A stretch of 64,000 nucleotides of DNA from Dyella sp. AtDHG13 (GTDB lineage: Bacteria; Pseudomonadota; Gammaproteobacteria; Xanthomonadales; Rhodanobacteraceae). A program made the position numbers and the translations under genes. This document shows positions 41,510 through 49,543 of this stretch, piece after piece (position 1 is the first letter of the stretch; the number at the start of each line of letters is the position of its first letter). The notes beneath the pieces were generated by a model. That model had not been told where the DNA came from, did no database searches, and saw only the letters and a program-made list of their open reading frames with translations. The stretch lies in assembly GCF_003201105.1 (NCBI RefSeq), contig NZ_QICJ01000010.1:1-64000 (forward strand), in the 5' to 3' direction.

Positions 41510-44322
41510 GCCTGCTCTCCGTCCAGCGAGGGATGCGGATTTTCCACGCGCGCCAGATATCCGGTGCGGGGGCGTGTATTGAGTTCCGCGAGCAGCACGT
41601 AGTGCAGTGGAGAGCGCTTGGTGCGGCTGACATCGCTGCCGGGATCGCGTAGGTTGCCGAAGTGGATGGCCTGCGTGGGACACGCCGCCTGGCAGGCGGT
41701 GACGACTTCGCCGTCGCGGATCGGGCGGCTGTCGCGGTCGGCGGCGATATGCGCCTGCTCGATGCGCTGGATGCAGTAGGTGCATTTTTCCATCACGCCA
41801 CGGTTGCGCACCGTGACATCCGGATTGCGCTGCCCCTTGAGGCTTTCCGTGTCCAGGTCCGCGTACTGCAGGAAATTGAAGCGCCGCACCTTGTACGGGC
41901 AATTGTTGGAGCAGAAGCGTGTGCCGATGCAGCGGTTGTAGACCTGCACGTTCAGGCCATCGCTGTCGTGTACGGTGGCGCCGACCGGGCACACCAGTTC
42001 GCAGGGCGCGTGTTCGCAGTGCATGCACGGCACCGGCTGATGAAAGGTTCGCGGTGCCGCGGGCGTGCCGCTGTGGTAGCGGTCCACGCGCATCCAGTGC
42101 ATGTGATGCCCGCGACGTATTTCTTCCGGCCCTACCACCGGAATATTGTTCTCCGCCTGGCAGGCCAGCGTGCAGCCCTTGCAGCCGATGCAGGCGTTGA
42201 GGTCGATGGTCATGCCCCAGGCATAGTCGCTGGCCGCAGGCTCGGCGTAGAGGCTGGGTGGCGTGGCGTTCGGCTCGCGTGGCGTATTCGCATGCGAGGC
42301 GTCGAACCGCACCGTTCGCACGGGTTGATGCTCTTCCATGCGGTCCTGCGATTGCGTGGTTGCCAGTTCGACATGCCCGGCGGCTGGCTCAATCGCCGCG
42401 GCGCACGACCAGCCCGTGTCGTGGCTCCGCAAGACGTTCGCATTCACGCCCACGCCATTGCCGAACCTGCCGGCATGCGTGCGTCCGTAGCCCAGGTGCA
42501 GCGTCACGCAGGTATCCGTCTGGCCGGGAAGTATCCACACGGGCACGGTGAGGGTTCGCCCATTCGCGCCAAGACGGACCAGGTCACCGTTCGCCAGCCC
42601 GTGGACGGCGGCCAGATGCGGGCTGACCATGGCCGCGTTGCCCCAGGTCAGTTGCGTGAGCGGACGCGGGCATTCCTGCAGCCACGCGTTGTTGGCGCAG
42701 CGGCCGTCGTGCAGCAGGGCGTCGGGGCGAAACAGGAGTTCGAGCGGGCTGGAGGGCGTGGCGTGCGTCCAGTAGGCGGCGACGTCATTGCTTGGCGCGG
42801 GCGCAGTCGACTCGGGGCGTTCGGTCTGGATCACACCCTCACGCAGCGCGCTTTCCCAGGCTTTATCGGACAGCTGCGACCACTGCGAGCGGATGATCGC
42901 CCGCCCGCGCTGCTCCGTCGCACCGCTGAGCAGCGCCACGCACTCGTGGATCGAGCGGGTGTCGTACAGCGGACGGATGGCTGGTTGGACGATGCTGGTG
43001 GTTCCATCGGTCGAGCGCGCATCGGACCAGCTCTCCAATGCATGCGACAGTGGCAAATGCCATTGGCAGGCCATGCCGGTTTCGTCGCGGTAAAGACCGG
43101 CATGCACGGTGTGTGCGACCTTGCGGAGCGCGTCATGGAACGACAAGTCAGCCGGTGCGGCGTACATCGGATTGGTGTCGAGCAGGATCAGCGTTTCGAC
43201 GCGCCCGGCATGCATGTCATCGCACAAGGCATCGAAGTCGACGGGCAGGGCGTCCGACGGGCGGTAGCGGATGGTGCGATCCACGTTGCCCAGCCGCGCA
43301 TTCATTAGGTGCGCAAGGGCATGCACATGCGCGGGCTGGCTTCGCCCCACCGCGATGAGGCTTCGGCCTTGGTGCGATGTCAGGTCGTCCAGCAGCGCCG
43401 CCATGCGCGCCGGATCGATGCCGCTTGCCGTATCGGCCGGAACGTCGACGCCGAGCGCGCGAGCGAGTTCGAGTAGGAAATCGCCAATGCGTGACGATGC
43501 GAGTATCCAGCGATGATCCGCCATCGCTCCCGTCAGCGATGGCGTGCCCTCCACCGCATACCAGCGACTCATCGTTGCGCCCGCATTCGCGCGCCGCCGG
43601 CGGGCAAACGCGGCGGCGTAGGCGAGGTGCGCGGGGCTACCGTCCAGCAGGTCGGCCTCCAGCGAGAGCACCACGTCGGCCTGTTCCAGCGCATAGCGAC
43701 TGGTGAAAGGGGCGCCGAAGGCCAGCATGCTTCCTTGCCGTGCGGTGTCCTCGCCCAGCGGGTCGTGCACGTGCCAGCGTGATCCCGGATAGCGTGCGAG
43801 CAATGCGTCGCGCTGGGCAAGCAGCGTGGGTGACAGCAGCGGGCCGCTGGCGACGCGCAGCGCGCGCCCGTCGTTGCGATAACGATCGAGCAAGGTCAGC
43901 ACCTGATCCTCGAAGGCCGTCCACGTCGCCACGTTGCCCTGGTAGCGCGGGGCGGGCGAGCGATCCGGGTCCCACAGGTCCAGCACGGCAGCTTGCAACA
44001 ATGGGCCCGTCGCGCCGCCACTGCATGGATGCAATGGATTCCCTTCGATCTTGCTGGGGCGGCCCTGGTGCGTTTCGACCAGCACGCCCACGGCTTCGCC
44101 GGCGGCGCACAGGGTGGTGGCATAGAACACCGCTTCTTCGCGGCCGCCTTCGTCGCGCGTGCGTGAGATCAGGCTGTCTTCCGGTGGACGGCCGCAGGCG
44201 GTGACGCCGGTCATGGCGAGCGACGTGCCCAGCCATTTGAGGAATGTGCGGCGGTCGATCAGGCCGATGGCCGCCGCGCCATCGTCGATGTTGCCGTCTG
44301 TGCCGCGCTTCAGCGATGGCAT
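41506..44322 (-). CDS. actB: Alternative complex III Fe-S/molybdopterin-fold subunit ActB
   Basis: A 938-residue protein, the fused ActB1-ActB2 subunit. The N-terminus has a Tat-type signal, LIDRRTFLKWLGTSLAM with Arg24-Arg25. Residues about 60-700 are a molybdopterin oxidoreductase-like fold that in this family carries no molybdenum cofactor. The C-terminal ferredoxin-like part has four cysteine clusters: CIGCKGCTLAC, CMHCEHAPCELVC, CIGTRFCSNNC and CTYCIQ...CQAACP, enough for three or four Fe-S clusters. It moves electrons from ActC towards the haem subunits. The ATG at 44322 overlaps the actA stop; starting further upstream at 44409 would overlap actA by 100 nt. Confidence 0.94.
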   Translation of the reverse strand: MPSLKRGTDGNIDDGAAAIGLIDRRTFLKWLGTSLAMTGVTACGRPPEDSLISRTRDEGGREEAVFYATTLCAAGEAVGVLVETHQGRPSKIEGNPLHPCSGGATGPLLQAAVLDLWDPDRSPAPRYQGNVATWTAFEDQVLTLLDRYRNDGRALRVASGPLLSPTLLAQRDALLARYPGSRWHVHDPLGEDTARQGSMLAFGAPFTSRYALEQADVVLSLEADLLDGSPAHLAYAAAFARRRRANAGATMSRWYAVEGTPSLTGAMADHRWILASSRIGDFLLELARALGVDVPADTASGIDPARMAALLDDLTSHQGRSLIAVGRSQPAHVHALAHLMNARLGNVDRTIRYRPSDALPVDFDALCDDMHAGRVETLILLDTNPMYAAPADLSFHDALRKVAHTVHAGLYRDETGMACQWHLPLSHALESWSDARSTDGTTSIVQPAIRPLYDTRSIHECVALLSGATEQRGRAIIRSQWSQLSDKAWESALREGVIQTERPESTAPAPSNDVAAYWTHATPSSPLELLFRPDALLHDGRCANNAWLQECPRPLTQLTWGNAAMVSPHLAAVHGLANGDLVRLGANGRTLTVPVWILPGQTDTCVTLHLGYGRTHAGRFGNGVGVNANVLRSHDTGWSCAAAIEPAAGHVELATTQSQDRMEEHQPVRTVRFDASHANTPREPNATPPSLYAEPAASDYAWGMTIDLNACIGCKGCTLACQAENNIPVVGPEEIRRGHHMHWMRVDRYHSGTPAAPRTFHQPVPCMHCEHAPCELVCPVGATVHDSDGLNVQVYNRCIGTRFCSNNCPYKVRRFNFLQYADLDTESLKGQRNPDVTVRNRGVMEKCTYCIQRIEQAHIAADRDSRPIRDGEVVTACQAACPTQAIHFGNLRDPGSDVSRTKRSPLHYVLLAELNTRPRTGYLARVENPHPSLDGEQA

Positions 44323-44957
44323 AGCGAGCAATCCATCATCTTCGCGCGGTCGATGCGGTACGCCTGCACCAGGGCGATGCCCAGGCTTCGCTGATCCTTC
44401 GGCGTCCATGCCATGTCGAACACGTGCTCGCGTGGCCGCAATTGCTGCTCGGGATCGCGGTGGCAGTCAAGGCACCATTTCATGGAAAGCGTCTCGGTAC
44501 GGCGCATCAGCGGCATCTGGTCGACGCGGCCGTGGCAGCTGACGCAGCCGACGCCCTTCGCCACGTGGATCGAATGATTGAAGTACACGAAATCCGGCAG
44601 CTGGTTGACGCGCCGCCACGCCAGCGACTGGCCGCTTATCCAGGCCTGGCGCACCGGGGCGAGCATGCGCTGGTCGGTGAACAGCTGCGAATGGCAGGTC
44701 ATGCACGTCGATACCGGCGGCATGCCGGCCTGCGCGGAGGTTTCCACGCTGGCGTGGCAGTAGCGGCAGTCCAGGCCGACGTCGCCGACATGATGTTTGT
44801 GGCTGAAGGGCACGGGTTGCTCCACCGTTTCGTTCACGGTGTGGCGCTCCGCGGTAAGCGCACGCCACGCGAGTACACCGGAGGTCGTCAGCACCAGCAG
44901 GGCGATCAGCGCAAGACGGGCGTAGAAGCCTGCATACCTTGAAAAGACCTGAGCCAT
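44310..44957 (-). CDS. actA: Alternative complex III pentahaem cytochrome c subunit ActA
   Basis: A 215-residue protein with one N-terminal membrane helix (LALIALLVLTTSGVLAWRAL) and five haem c sites: CRYCH, CMTCH, CVSCH, CLDCH and CSLCH. The PVPFSHKHHVGDVGLDCRYCH segment is the family signature of ActA. The haems form the periplasmic electron wire of the complex. It is the first gene of the operon; the operon promoter must lie in the 151 nt between it and the DUF6496 gene, where no consensus is obvious. Confidence 0.95.
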   Translation of the reverse strand: MAQVFSRYAGFYARLALIALLVLTTSGVLAWRALTAERHTVNETVEQPVPFSHKHHVGDVGLDCRYCHASVETSAQAGMPPVSTCMTCHSQLFTDQRMLAPVRQAWISGQSLAWRRVNQLPDFVYFNHSIHVAKGVGCVSCHGRVDQMPLMRRTETLSMKWCLDCHRDPEQQLRPREHVFDMAWTPKDQRSLGIALVQAYRIDRAKMMDCSLCHR

Positions 44958-45108
44958 CGACAGGTGCGGACCACCGTGTGTTCGTCGGCCCTGGGCGGAC
45001 GGCGCGGAAGGCCGGAGTTAGTCACTCGCTGGCGCATGCCGCCCTCGGCGCAAGCTCATGACACGGACACGCGAGGTGCGGGCGCACTTGGCAATGCGCC
45101 CGCACGGC

Positions 45109-45606
45109 TCAGCTGGCGTGCCGCTTGCGGGTGCGTGCAGCCTTCTTGGCCGCTGCCGAGCGGCCGGCGGCGCCCTTGGTGCGCGCGGCTTTTTTCGCGG
45201 CGGCGGAGCGGGAGGTCGAGGTGCGCTTGCGTGCGGCGGACTTGGTCTGCTTGGAGAGCGCCGTGTGCGATGCCGCGGCATGGCCTTCGCGCTTCAGCGC
45301 GCTCTTGGTTGCGCGCGAACGCTTGGCGGATGCCTTCTTCGGATGCTCGGCAGCCTTCTCGTCCTGCGCGGCCTTGTGCTTGGTCGATGCCGAGGCGCGC
45401 TTGCTCACCGGCGCCTTGACGCCTGCGCGCCGCGCCTTGGAAAGCCCGATGGCGATGGCCTGTTTCGCGGATCGCGCACCGTGCTTGCCCTTGCGCACGT
45501 GTTCCATTTCCTCGCGGACGTACTCGCCGGCCTGCGTGCTCGCGGATTTGCCTTCGCGCTTGTCCTTCGCGGCGGCCCTCTTGGTTTTTGCTTCCGGCAT
45601 GGTCAT
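45109..45606 (-). CDS. DUF6496 protein with histone H1-like Lys/Ala-rich tail
   Basis: A 165-residue highly basic protein. The first 60 residues (KTKRAAAKDKREGKSASTQAGEYVREEMEHVRKGKHGARSAKQAIAIGLSKARRAG) are the DUF6496 domain found in Proteobacterial stress-linked proteins. The remaining 100 residues are Lys/Ala/Ser/Arg repeats; SAAAKKAART occurs twice near the C-terminus. The composition resembles eukaryotic histone H1 tails and bacterial nucleoid proteins such as AlgP, so DNA or RNA binding is likely. The start at 45606 is preceded by GAGG; a second ATG two codons later is equally possible. Confidence 0.8.
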   Translation of the reverse strand: MTMPEAKTKRAAAKDKREGKSASTQAGEYVREEMEHVRKGKHGARSAKQAIAIGLSKARRAGVKAPVSKRASASTKHKAAQDEKAAEHPKKASAKRSRATKSALKREGHAAASHTALSKQTKSAARKRTSTSRSAAAKKAARTKGAAGRSAAAKKAARTRKRHAS

Positions 45607-45903
45607 TACCTCGATGCATGGAAGGTGTTCGTTTACGACCTTGGGCGTCCATGTGCTGTCAAATAAATCGTTAGATGTGCCTCATCGGGCGAAAGAAACG
45701 TGCCGCGAAACAGTGGCGCGACCACGCACCGCTAACGCAATGGCCGACCTGTTTTCACAAACATGCAGACGCGCTTCATGATCGCCTGACGCCCGGCGTT
45801 CCCGCGGTTGGCGAAGCTGTGCATGGGGTCGCGTTGCGCGCAGCGGCCGTGACATAGCGCGGTGCCATGCGGATGCGCGCCCGCAACAGCCTGGAGAAGA
45901 AGC
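45607..45903. other. Intergenic region between divergent genes
   Basis: This 297-nt stretch separates the DUF6496 gene from the DUF2383 gene. It has a more AT-rich patch at about 45658-45680 (AAATAAATCGTTAG), a likely promoter zone. Open frames inside it are short and show no family resemblance. Nothing else is recognised. Confidence 0.4.
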
Positions 45904-46356
45904 ATGAACGACCGCACTCACGATATCGACGTAATCAATGGCCTGATCGAGACCACGCTGGACAGCAGCGACGGTTACAGCGAGGCCGCGGACCACGCGA
46001 AGAACCCCATGATCGCCGACCTGTTCCGGCGCTGGGCTGCAGAGCGTAGCCGCGTTGTGGCGGAGCTGCGCACCTGCGTGCGCGGGCTGGGCGGCACGCC
46101 GGAAGACGACGGCACCGTGCTCGCCTCGGCGCATCGCGTGTTCATGGACATGCGCTCGCACATGAGTCGCGACGACAAGGGCGTGGTGGAAGAGATCGAG
46201 CGCGGCGAAGACCACATCAAGAGCAAGTTCGAGGATGCCCTGAAGGACGAGAAGCTCGGGCCCGAGGCGCGCAGCGCCGTGCAGGCCGCCTATACCTCCG
46301 TTCGCGCGGGGCATGACGAGATGAGCGAACTGAAGCATTCCTACGAGAAGGTTTGA
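45904..46356 (+). CDS. PA2169/DUF2383 family four-helix-bundle protein
   Basis: A 150-residue cytoplasmic helical protein (DIDVINGLIETTLDSSDGYSEAADHAKNPMIADLF...), with ERSRVVAELRTCVRGLGGTPEDDGTVLASAHRVFMDM in the middle and EEIERGEDHIKSKFEDAL, the Glu/His-rich helix of the PA2169 group. It is a clear member of DUF2383 and a relative of the protein at 32429. A ferritin-like metal site is possible but the role is unknown. The start has GGAGAAGAAGC upstream. A strong hairpin follows the stop. Confidence 0.88.
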   Translation: MNDRTHDIDVINGLIETTLDSSDGYSEAADHAKNPMIADLFRRWAAERSRVVAELRTCVRGLGGTPEDDGTVLASAHRVFMDMRSHMSRDDKGVVEEIERGEDHIKSKFEDALKDEKLGPEARSAVQAAYTSVRAGHDEMSELKHSYEKV

Positions 46357-46363
46357 GGCAGCG

Positions 46364-46396
46364 GGGCCGTCCAGTCGCGGGCAGGCTGGACGGCCC
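46364..46396 (+). terminator. Hairpin after DUF2383 gene
   Basis: An 11-bp perfect stem GGGCCGTCCAG (46364-46374) with CTGGACGGCCC (46386-46396) and an 11-nt loop begins seven nt after the stop codon at 46356. No T-run follows, so termination would be weak or Rho-assisted; it also lies ahead of the convergent gene ending at 46499. Confidence 0.55.
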
Positions 46397-46498
46397 GTGG
46401 GCGGATGGTGGTGCGGTGTCACTCCACCGGGACGCCTGTGCGTCCCGGCGTTCATGTTGTCGAATGCCCGCGTGCCCGTGCGCCGAACGAAGAAAACG

Positions 46499-47128
46499 CT
46501 ACAGCATGGGCCCCATCGCAACGACACTATGGGTCGGGCAATCCGGCGGCGAGAGAATGTCGTTGCCCAGCACCAGCTTGCAGGTCCAGGTGATCTCGCC
46601 GCCAGGCTTGCCATCCTGCTCCTTGGGAATGAGCAGCAGGATCGGCGCCGGGCTGACATCGGTGTTGCGGGTCTGCAGGGTGATCAGGCCGCCGTCGGCG
46701 ATCTCGGCGTGCTCCACGTAGGGTCCGTTGGCGGCACGCGGGTTGTAGTGAAGATCGGCGGCGCGGATGTTTTCCAGGCCGCCATTCACCGTCGCGGCTT
46801 CGAGCACCACCATCTTCATGGTGTCGGCGCTCTTGAGGGCCTCGGCAATGTAAGGCCGGGCGCGCAGGCCGGACCACAGCGGAACCATCAGCACGCCCGC
46901 CACCACGCAAAGCAGCGCGGCCGTCAGGATGTCGAAGGTGGACAGCGTCTGTGGCCGAAGCCGGCGCGGCGTGGCCGGGAGTTCGATGCGTGCATGCGAG
47001 GCGGGATGGCGGCCGAACAAGTTCAGGTCACCTTGGCTTGGCGTGAGTCCGGTCGACTCCGGTGCCGGACCGATCGGCACCGGACGCCAGCCGGGCGGTG
47101 AAAGGGAAGGGTCGAGTTGAGCGATCAC
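46499..47128 (-). CDS. Pilin-like single-pass membrane protein with N-terminal extension
   Basis: A 209-residue protein. Residues 1-64 are polar and Pro-rich, then one hydrophobic helix (FDILTAALLCVVAGVLMVPLWSGL), and then a domain like the globular part of type IV major pilins: ARPYIAEALKSADTMKMVVLEAATVNGG, YVEHAEIADGGLITLQTRN, LLIPKEQDGKPGGEITWTCK and a final PPDC, the two cysteines matching the D-loop disulphide. There is no leader peptide with the Gly-Phe-Thr prepilin cleavage site or the +5 Glu, and no room for one because of the extension. It may be a membrane-tethered pilin relative that cannot be assembled by normal processing. Its 47128 start begins 25 nt after the DUF4142 stop. Confidence 0.6.
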   Translation of the reverse strand: MIAQLDPSLSPPGWRPVPIGPAPESTGLTPSQGDLNLFGRHPASHARIELPATPRRLRPQTLSTFDILTAALLCVVAGVLMVPLWSGLRARPYIAEALKSADTMKMVVLEAATVNGGLENIRAADLHYNPRAANGPYVEHAEIADGGLITLQTRNTDVSPAPILLLIPKEQDGKPGGEITWTCKLVLGNDILSPPDCPTHSVVAMGPML

Positions 47129-47153
47129 GGCGACGTCCTGAGCGGGTGGCTGG

Positions 47154-47699
47154 CTAAGGCGTGCCGTAGGTCCGCTTGCCCGGCTGTCCGCCGGTCAGCT
47201 CTGTCGCCATCGACAGATGGTCCTCGAGCGTGGGCAGCGTGTTCCGCGCGAACTGGCTGATCTGGGCGTTGGTGCTGCGCGTGCCTTCGGTAAACAGCTG
47301 GATCGCCTTCTGGTGATCGTCGACCATGGCCTGTGCGTAAGCCTGGTCATAGGCCGTGCCGCGCATGGACGCCCAGGATTTCGCGCTGGCCAGTTCCGTG
47401 GGGTCGGGCTCGGCGGAAACCGTGACGTTGTTGCGCTTGGCCACGTCCGCCAGTTCGCGATTGGCCTTGGTGTGATCGTCGATCAGGCGCTGCGCCATCT
47501 TCTTCGCCGCCGGCGATTGCACGTGGGCGAGCGCCTCCTTGTTGATGGCCACCTCGGTGGCGCCGTCGACCGCCGCGTGGCGCAGGAACGCCTGGTCCTG
47601 GCTGCTGGGGCCGCTGGTGGTGCCGGCAGAGTTCTGCGCCGCCACCGGTCCGGCGGCGAGCAGTACGGAAATGGCCACGATGGCCGCATATCGTTTCAT
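47154..47699 (-). CDS. DUF4142 family periplasmic protein
   Basis: A 181-residue protein with a signal peptide (MKRYAAIVAISVLLAAGPVAAQ) and a helical DUF4142 domain: FLRHAAVDGATEVAINKEALAHVQSPAAKKMAQRLIDDHTKANREL, then SWASMRGTAYDQAYAQAMVDDHQKAIQLF and LPTLEDHLSMATEL. The DUF4142 fold is a ferritin-like four-helix bundle of unknown function, common in soil Proteobacteria. Its H-containing helices could bind metal. It is predicted periplasmic. The start at 47699 has GGAGC eight bases upstream. It heads the two-gene minus-strand set with the pilin-like gene. Confidence 0.87.
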   Translation of the reverse strand: MKRYAAIVAISVLLAAGPVAAQNSAGTTSGPSSQDQAFLRHAAVDGATEVAINKEALAHVQSPAAKKMAQRLIDDHTKANRELADVAKRNNVTVSAEPDPTELASAKSWASMRGTAYDQAYAQAMVDDHQKAIQLFTEGTRSTNAQISQFARNTLPTLEDHLSMATELTGGQPGKRTYGTP

Positions 47700-48049
47700 C
47701 GGAGTGCTCCGTGTTGGCGTGCCCCTGCGCCGCAATGGCACCGCGTTCGGATGCCTGTTCGCAGTTGTTCAATCACGAGTCAGGAGTATGTCGGCGGGCA
47801 TCTGGCGCACGCGCGAACCGGTCATGAAGATCGTCGCGACGTAGGTCACGATCGCGACAACGATTCGTGTAAGCGCCGCGTGCGCACGGTGTGTCATCGC
47901 CGACGAAACGGCGATTTGGCGAGCTGTTTCCTCACTCCGAAAACACGGATGTCGCGTTCTCGCTCATCGCGATTTAACAATTCATCGACGCCACGTTGCG
48001 GTTTCATCCCAAGTAATAACCGCCTTTGCCGCTGACAAGGGTCGCCGCC
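47700..48049. promoter_or_regulatory. Divergent 350-nt promoter region with a 20-nt inverted repeat
   Basis: This gene-free region lies between the DUF4142 gene and the kaiC-like gene. A perfect inverted repeat ATCGCCG-ACGAAA-CGGCGAT spans 47896-47915. An AT-richer patch (GATTTAACAATTC) at 47971-47983 lies about 70 nt before the kaiC start. I see no clear -35/-10 pair or small gene. The repeat could be an operator or a 5'-leader hairpin. Confidence 0.35.
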
Positions 48050-49543
48050 ATGCCGCCTTCTCATCGCTGCAGTTTTGGCGTTCCGGGTCTGGACAAGGTG
48101 CTGCACGGCGGCCTGCCGCCCGGACATCTCTATCTACTGGAAGGGCAGCCGGGTTCCGGCAAGACGACGCTTTCGCTGCAGTTCCTGATCGAGGGCGTGA
48201 GCGAAGGCGAGCGCTGCCTGTATGTCACCCTCTCCGAAACCACCAAGGAGCTGCGCGAGGTGGCGGCGTCCCACGGCTGGGACCTCAACGGCATCGAGCT
48301 GTTCGAGTTGTCGTCGGTGGAAGACATCCTGGGCGAGGGCCGCAGCCAATCGGTCTTTCACTCCTGGGAGATCGAGCTGGGCGAGACTATCCGCCTGATC
48401 AAGCAGGAGGTGGAGCGGCTCGATCCGCGGCGCGTGGTGTTCGACAGCCTGTCGGAGCTGCGCCTGCTGGCGCAGGATCCGCTGCGCTATCGGCGCCAGG
48501 TGCTGGCGCTCAAGCAGTTCTTTTCGCCGCGCAACGCCACGGTGCTTTTCATCGACGACCTGACCGGCGAGGGCAGGGACCGCGACACCCACCTGCACAG
48601 CATCAGCCACGGCGTCATCTCGCTGGAACGCTTCGCGCTGGAGTTCGGCGCCGCGCGCCGCCGCATGCAGGTGCAGAAGATGCGCGGCGCCACCTTCATG
48701 GCCGGCTACCACGACCTGAACATACGCACGGGCGGCGTCGAGGTGTATCCCCGACTGGTCGCCGCGGACTATCAGGTGGAGTTCGTCAACCAGCCGGCGC
48801 TCAGCGGCGTGCCGCACCTGGACGCGCTGATGGGCGGCGGTTTTCTGCGCGGAACCAGCGCGCTGCTCACCGGGCCGGCCGGCACCGGCAAGACCACGCT
48901 CGCCTTGCAATACGTGGGCGAGGCCTGCGCGCGCGGCGAGCATTGCCAGGTCTACGAATTCGACGAGCGCATCGGCACGCTGCTGCACCGCGCGAACGCC
49001 ATGGGCGTGGACCTGCAGCAGTTCATGAGCAACGGCCTGCTCGAGATCCATCAGGTGGACCCCGCGGAAATGTCGCCCGGCGAGTTCGCCTGGCGCGTCA
49101 CGCGGGCCGTGCAGGAGCAGCAATGCGCGATGGTGGTGATCGACAGCCTCAACGGCTACCTGTCCGCCATGCCGCAGGAGAAACACCTGCTGCTGCAGAT
49201 GCACGAACTGCTGGCCTTCCTCAACCTGTCGGGCGTCACCACGTTCCTGATCAATCCGCAGTTCGGCTTGGTGGGCACGCTGGACACGGGGCCGCTCAAC
49301 GTGTCCTACATCGCGGACACCGTCATCCTGTTCCGCTTCTTCGAGGCGAAGGGCCGCATCAGAAAGGCCATCTCGGTGATCAAGAACCGCAGCGGCAGGC
49401 ACGAGGACACCATCCGCGAGTTGCACATCGACAGCCAGGGCCTGCGCGTGGGCGAGCCGCTCGCCAGTTTCCGTGGCGTGCTCACCGGCACGCCCGAGTT
49501 CGTCGGGGACGCGCGGCCGCTGCTGGAAAGCCGGGATGCCTAA
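48050..49543 (+). CDS. KaiC-like double-domain ATPase
   Basis: A 497-residue member of the KaiC/RadA P-loop family with two tandem KaiC domains. Walker A sites are EGQPGSGKTT (32-40) and GPAGTGKTT (275-283); Walker B regions are VVFDSLSEL near 129 and VVIDSLNGY near 362. The strand that carries catalytic Glu pairs in cyanobacterial KaiC here reads TLSETTKEL and YEFDERIGTL, so each domain keeps one Glu (63, 306). The KaiC phospho-site equivalent (Ser431-Thr432) aligns with VSYIADT, giving Ser419 and Tyr420: the Ser is kept, the Thr is changed. No kaiA or kaiB is nearby. A hybrid kinase overlaps by eight nt, so the ATPase probably regulates it. A TTG start at 48026 is possible but the ATG has AAGGG upstream. 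Confidence 0.9.
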   Translation: MPPSHRCSFGVPGLDKVLHGGLPPGHLYLLEGQPGSGKTTLSLQFLIEGVSEGERCLYVTLSETTKELREVAASHGWDLNGIELFELSSVEDILGEGRSQSVFHSWEIELGETIRLIKQEVERLDPRRVVFDSLSELRLLAQDPLRYRRQVLALKQFFSPRNATVLFIDDLTGEGRDRDTHLHSISHGVISLERFALEFGAARRRMQVQKMRGATFMAGYHDLNIRTGGVEVYPRLVAADYQVEFVNQPALSGVPHLDALMGGGFLRGTSALLTGPAGTGKTTLALQYVGEACARGEHCQVYEFDERIGTLLHRANAMGVDLQQFMSNGLLEIHQVDPAEMSPGEFAWRVTRAVQEQQCAMVVIDSLNGYLSAMPQEKHLLLQMHELLAFLNLSGVTTFLINPQFGLVGTLDTGPLNVSYIADTVILFRFFEAKGRIRKAISVIKNRSGRHEDTIRELHIDSQGLRVGEPLASFRGVLTGTPEFVGDARPLLESRDA

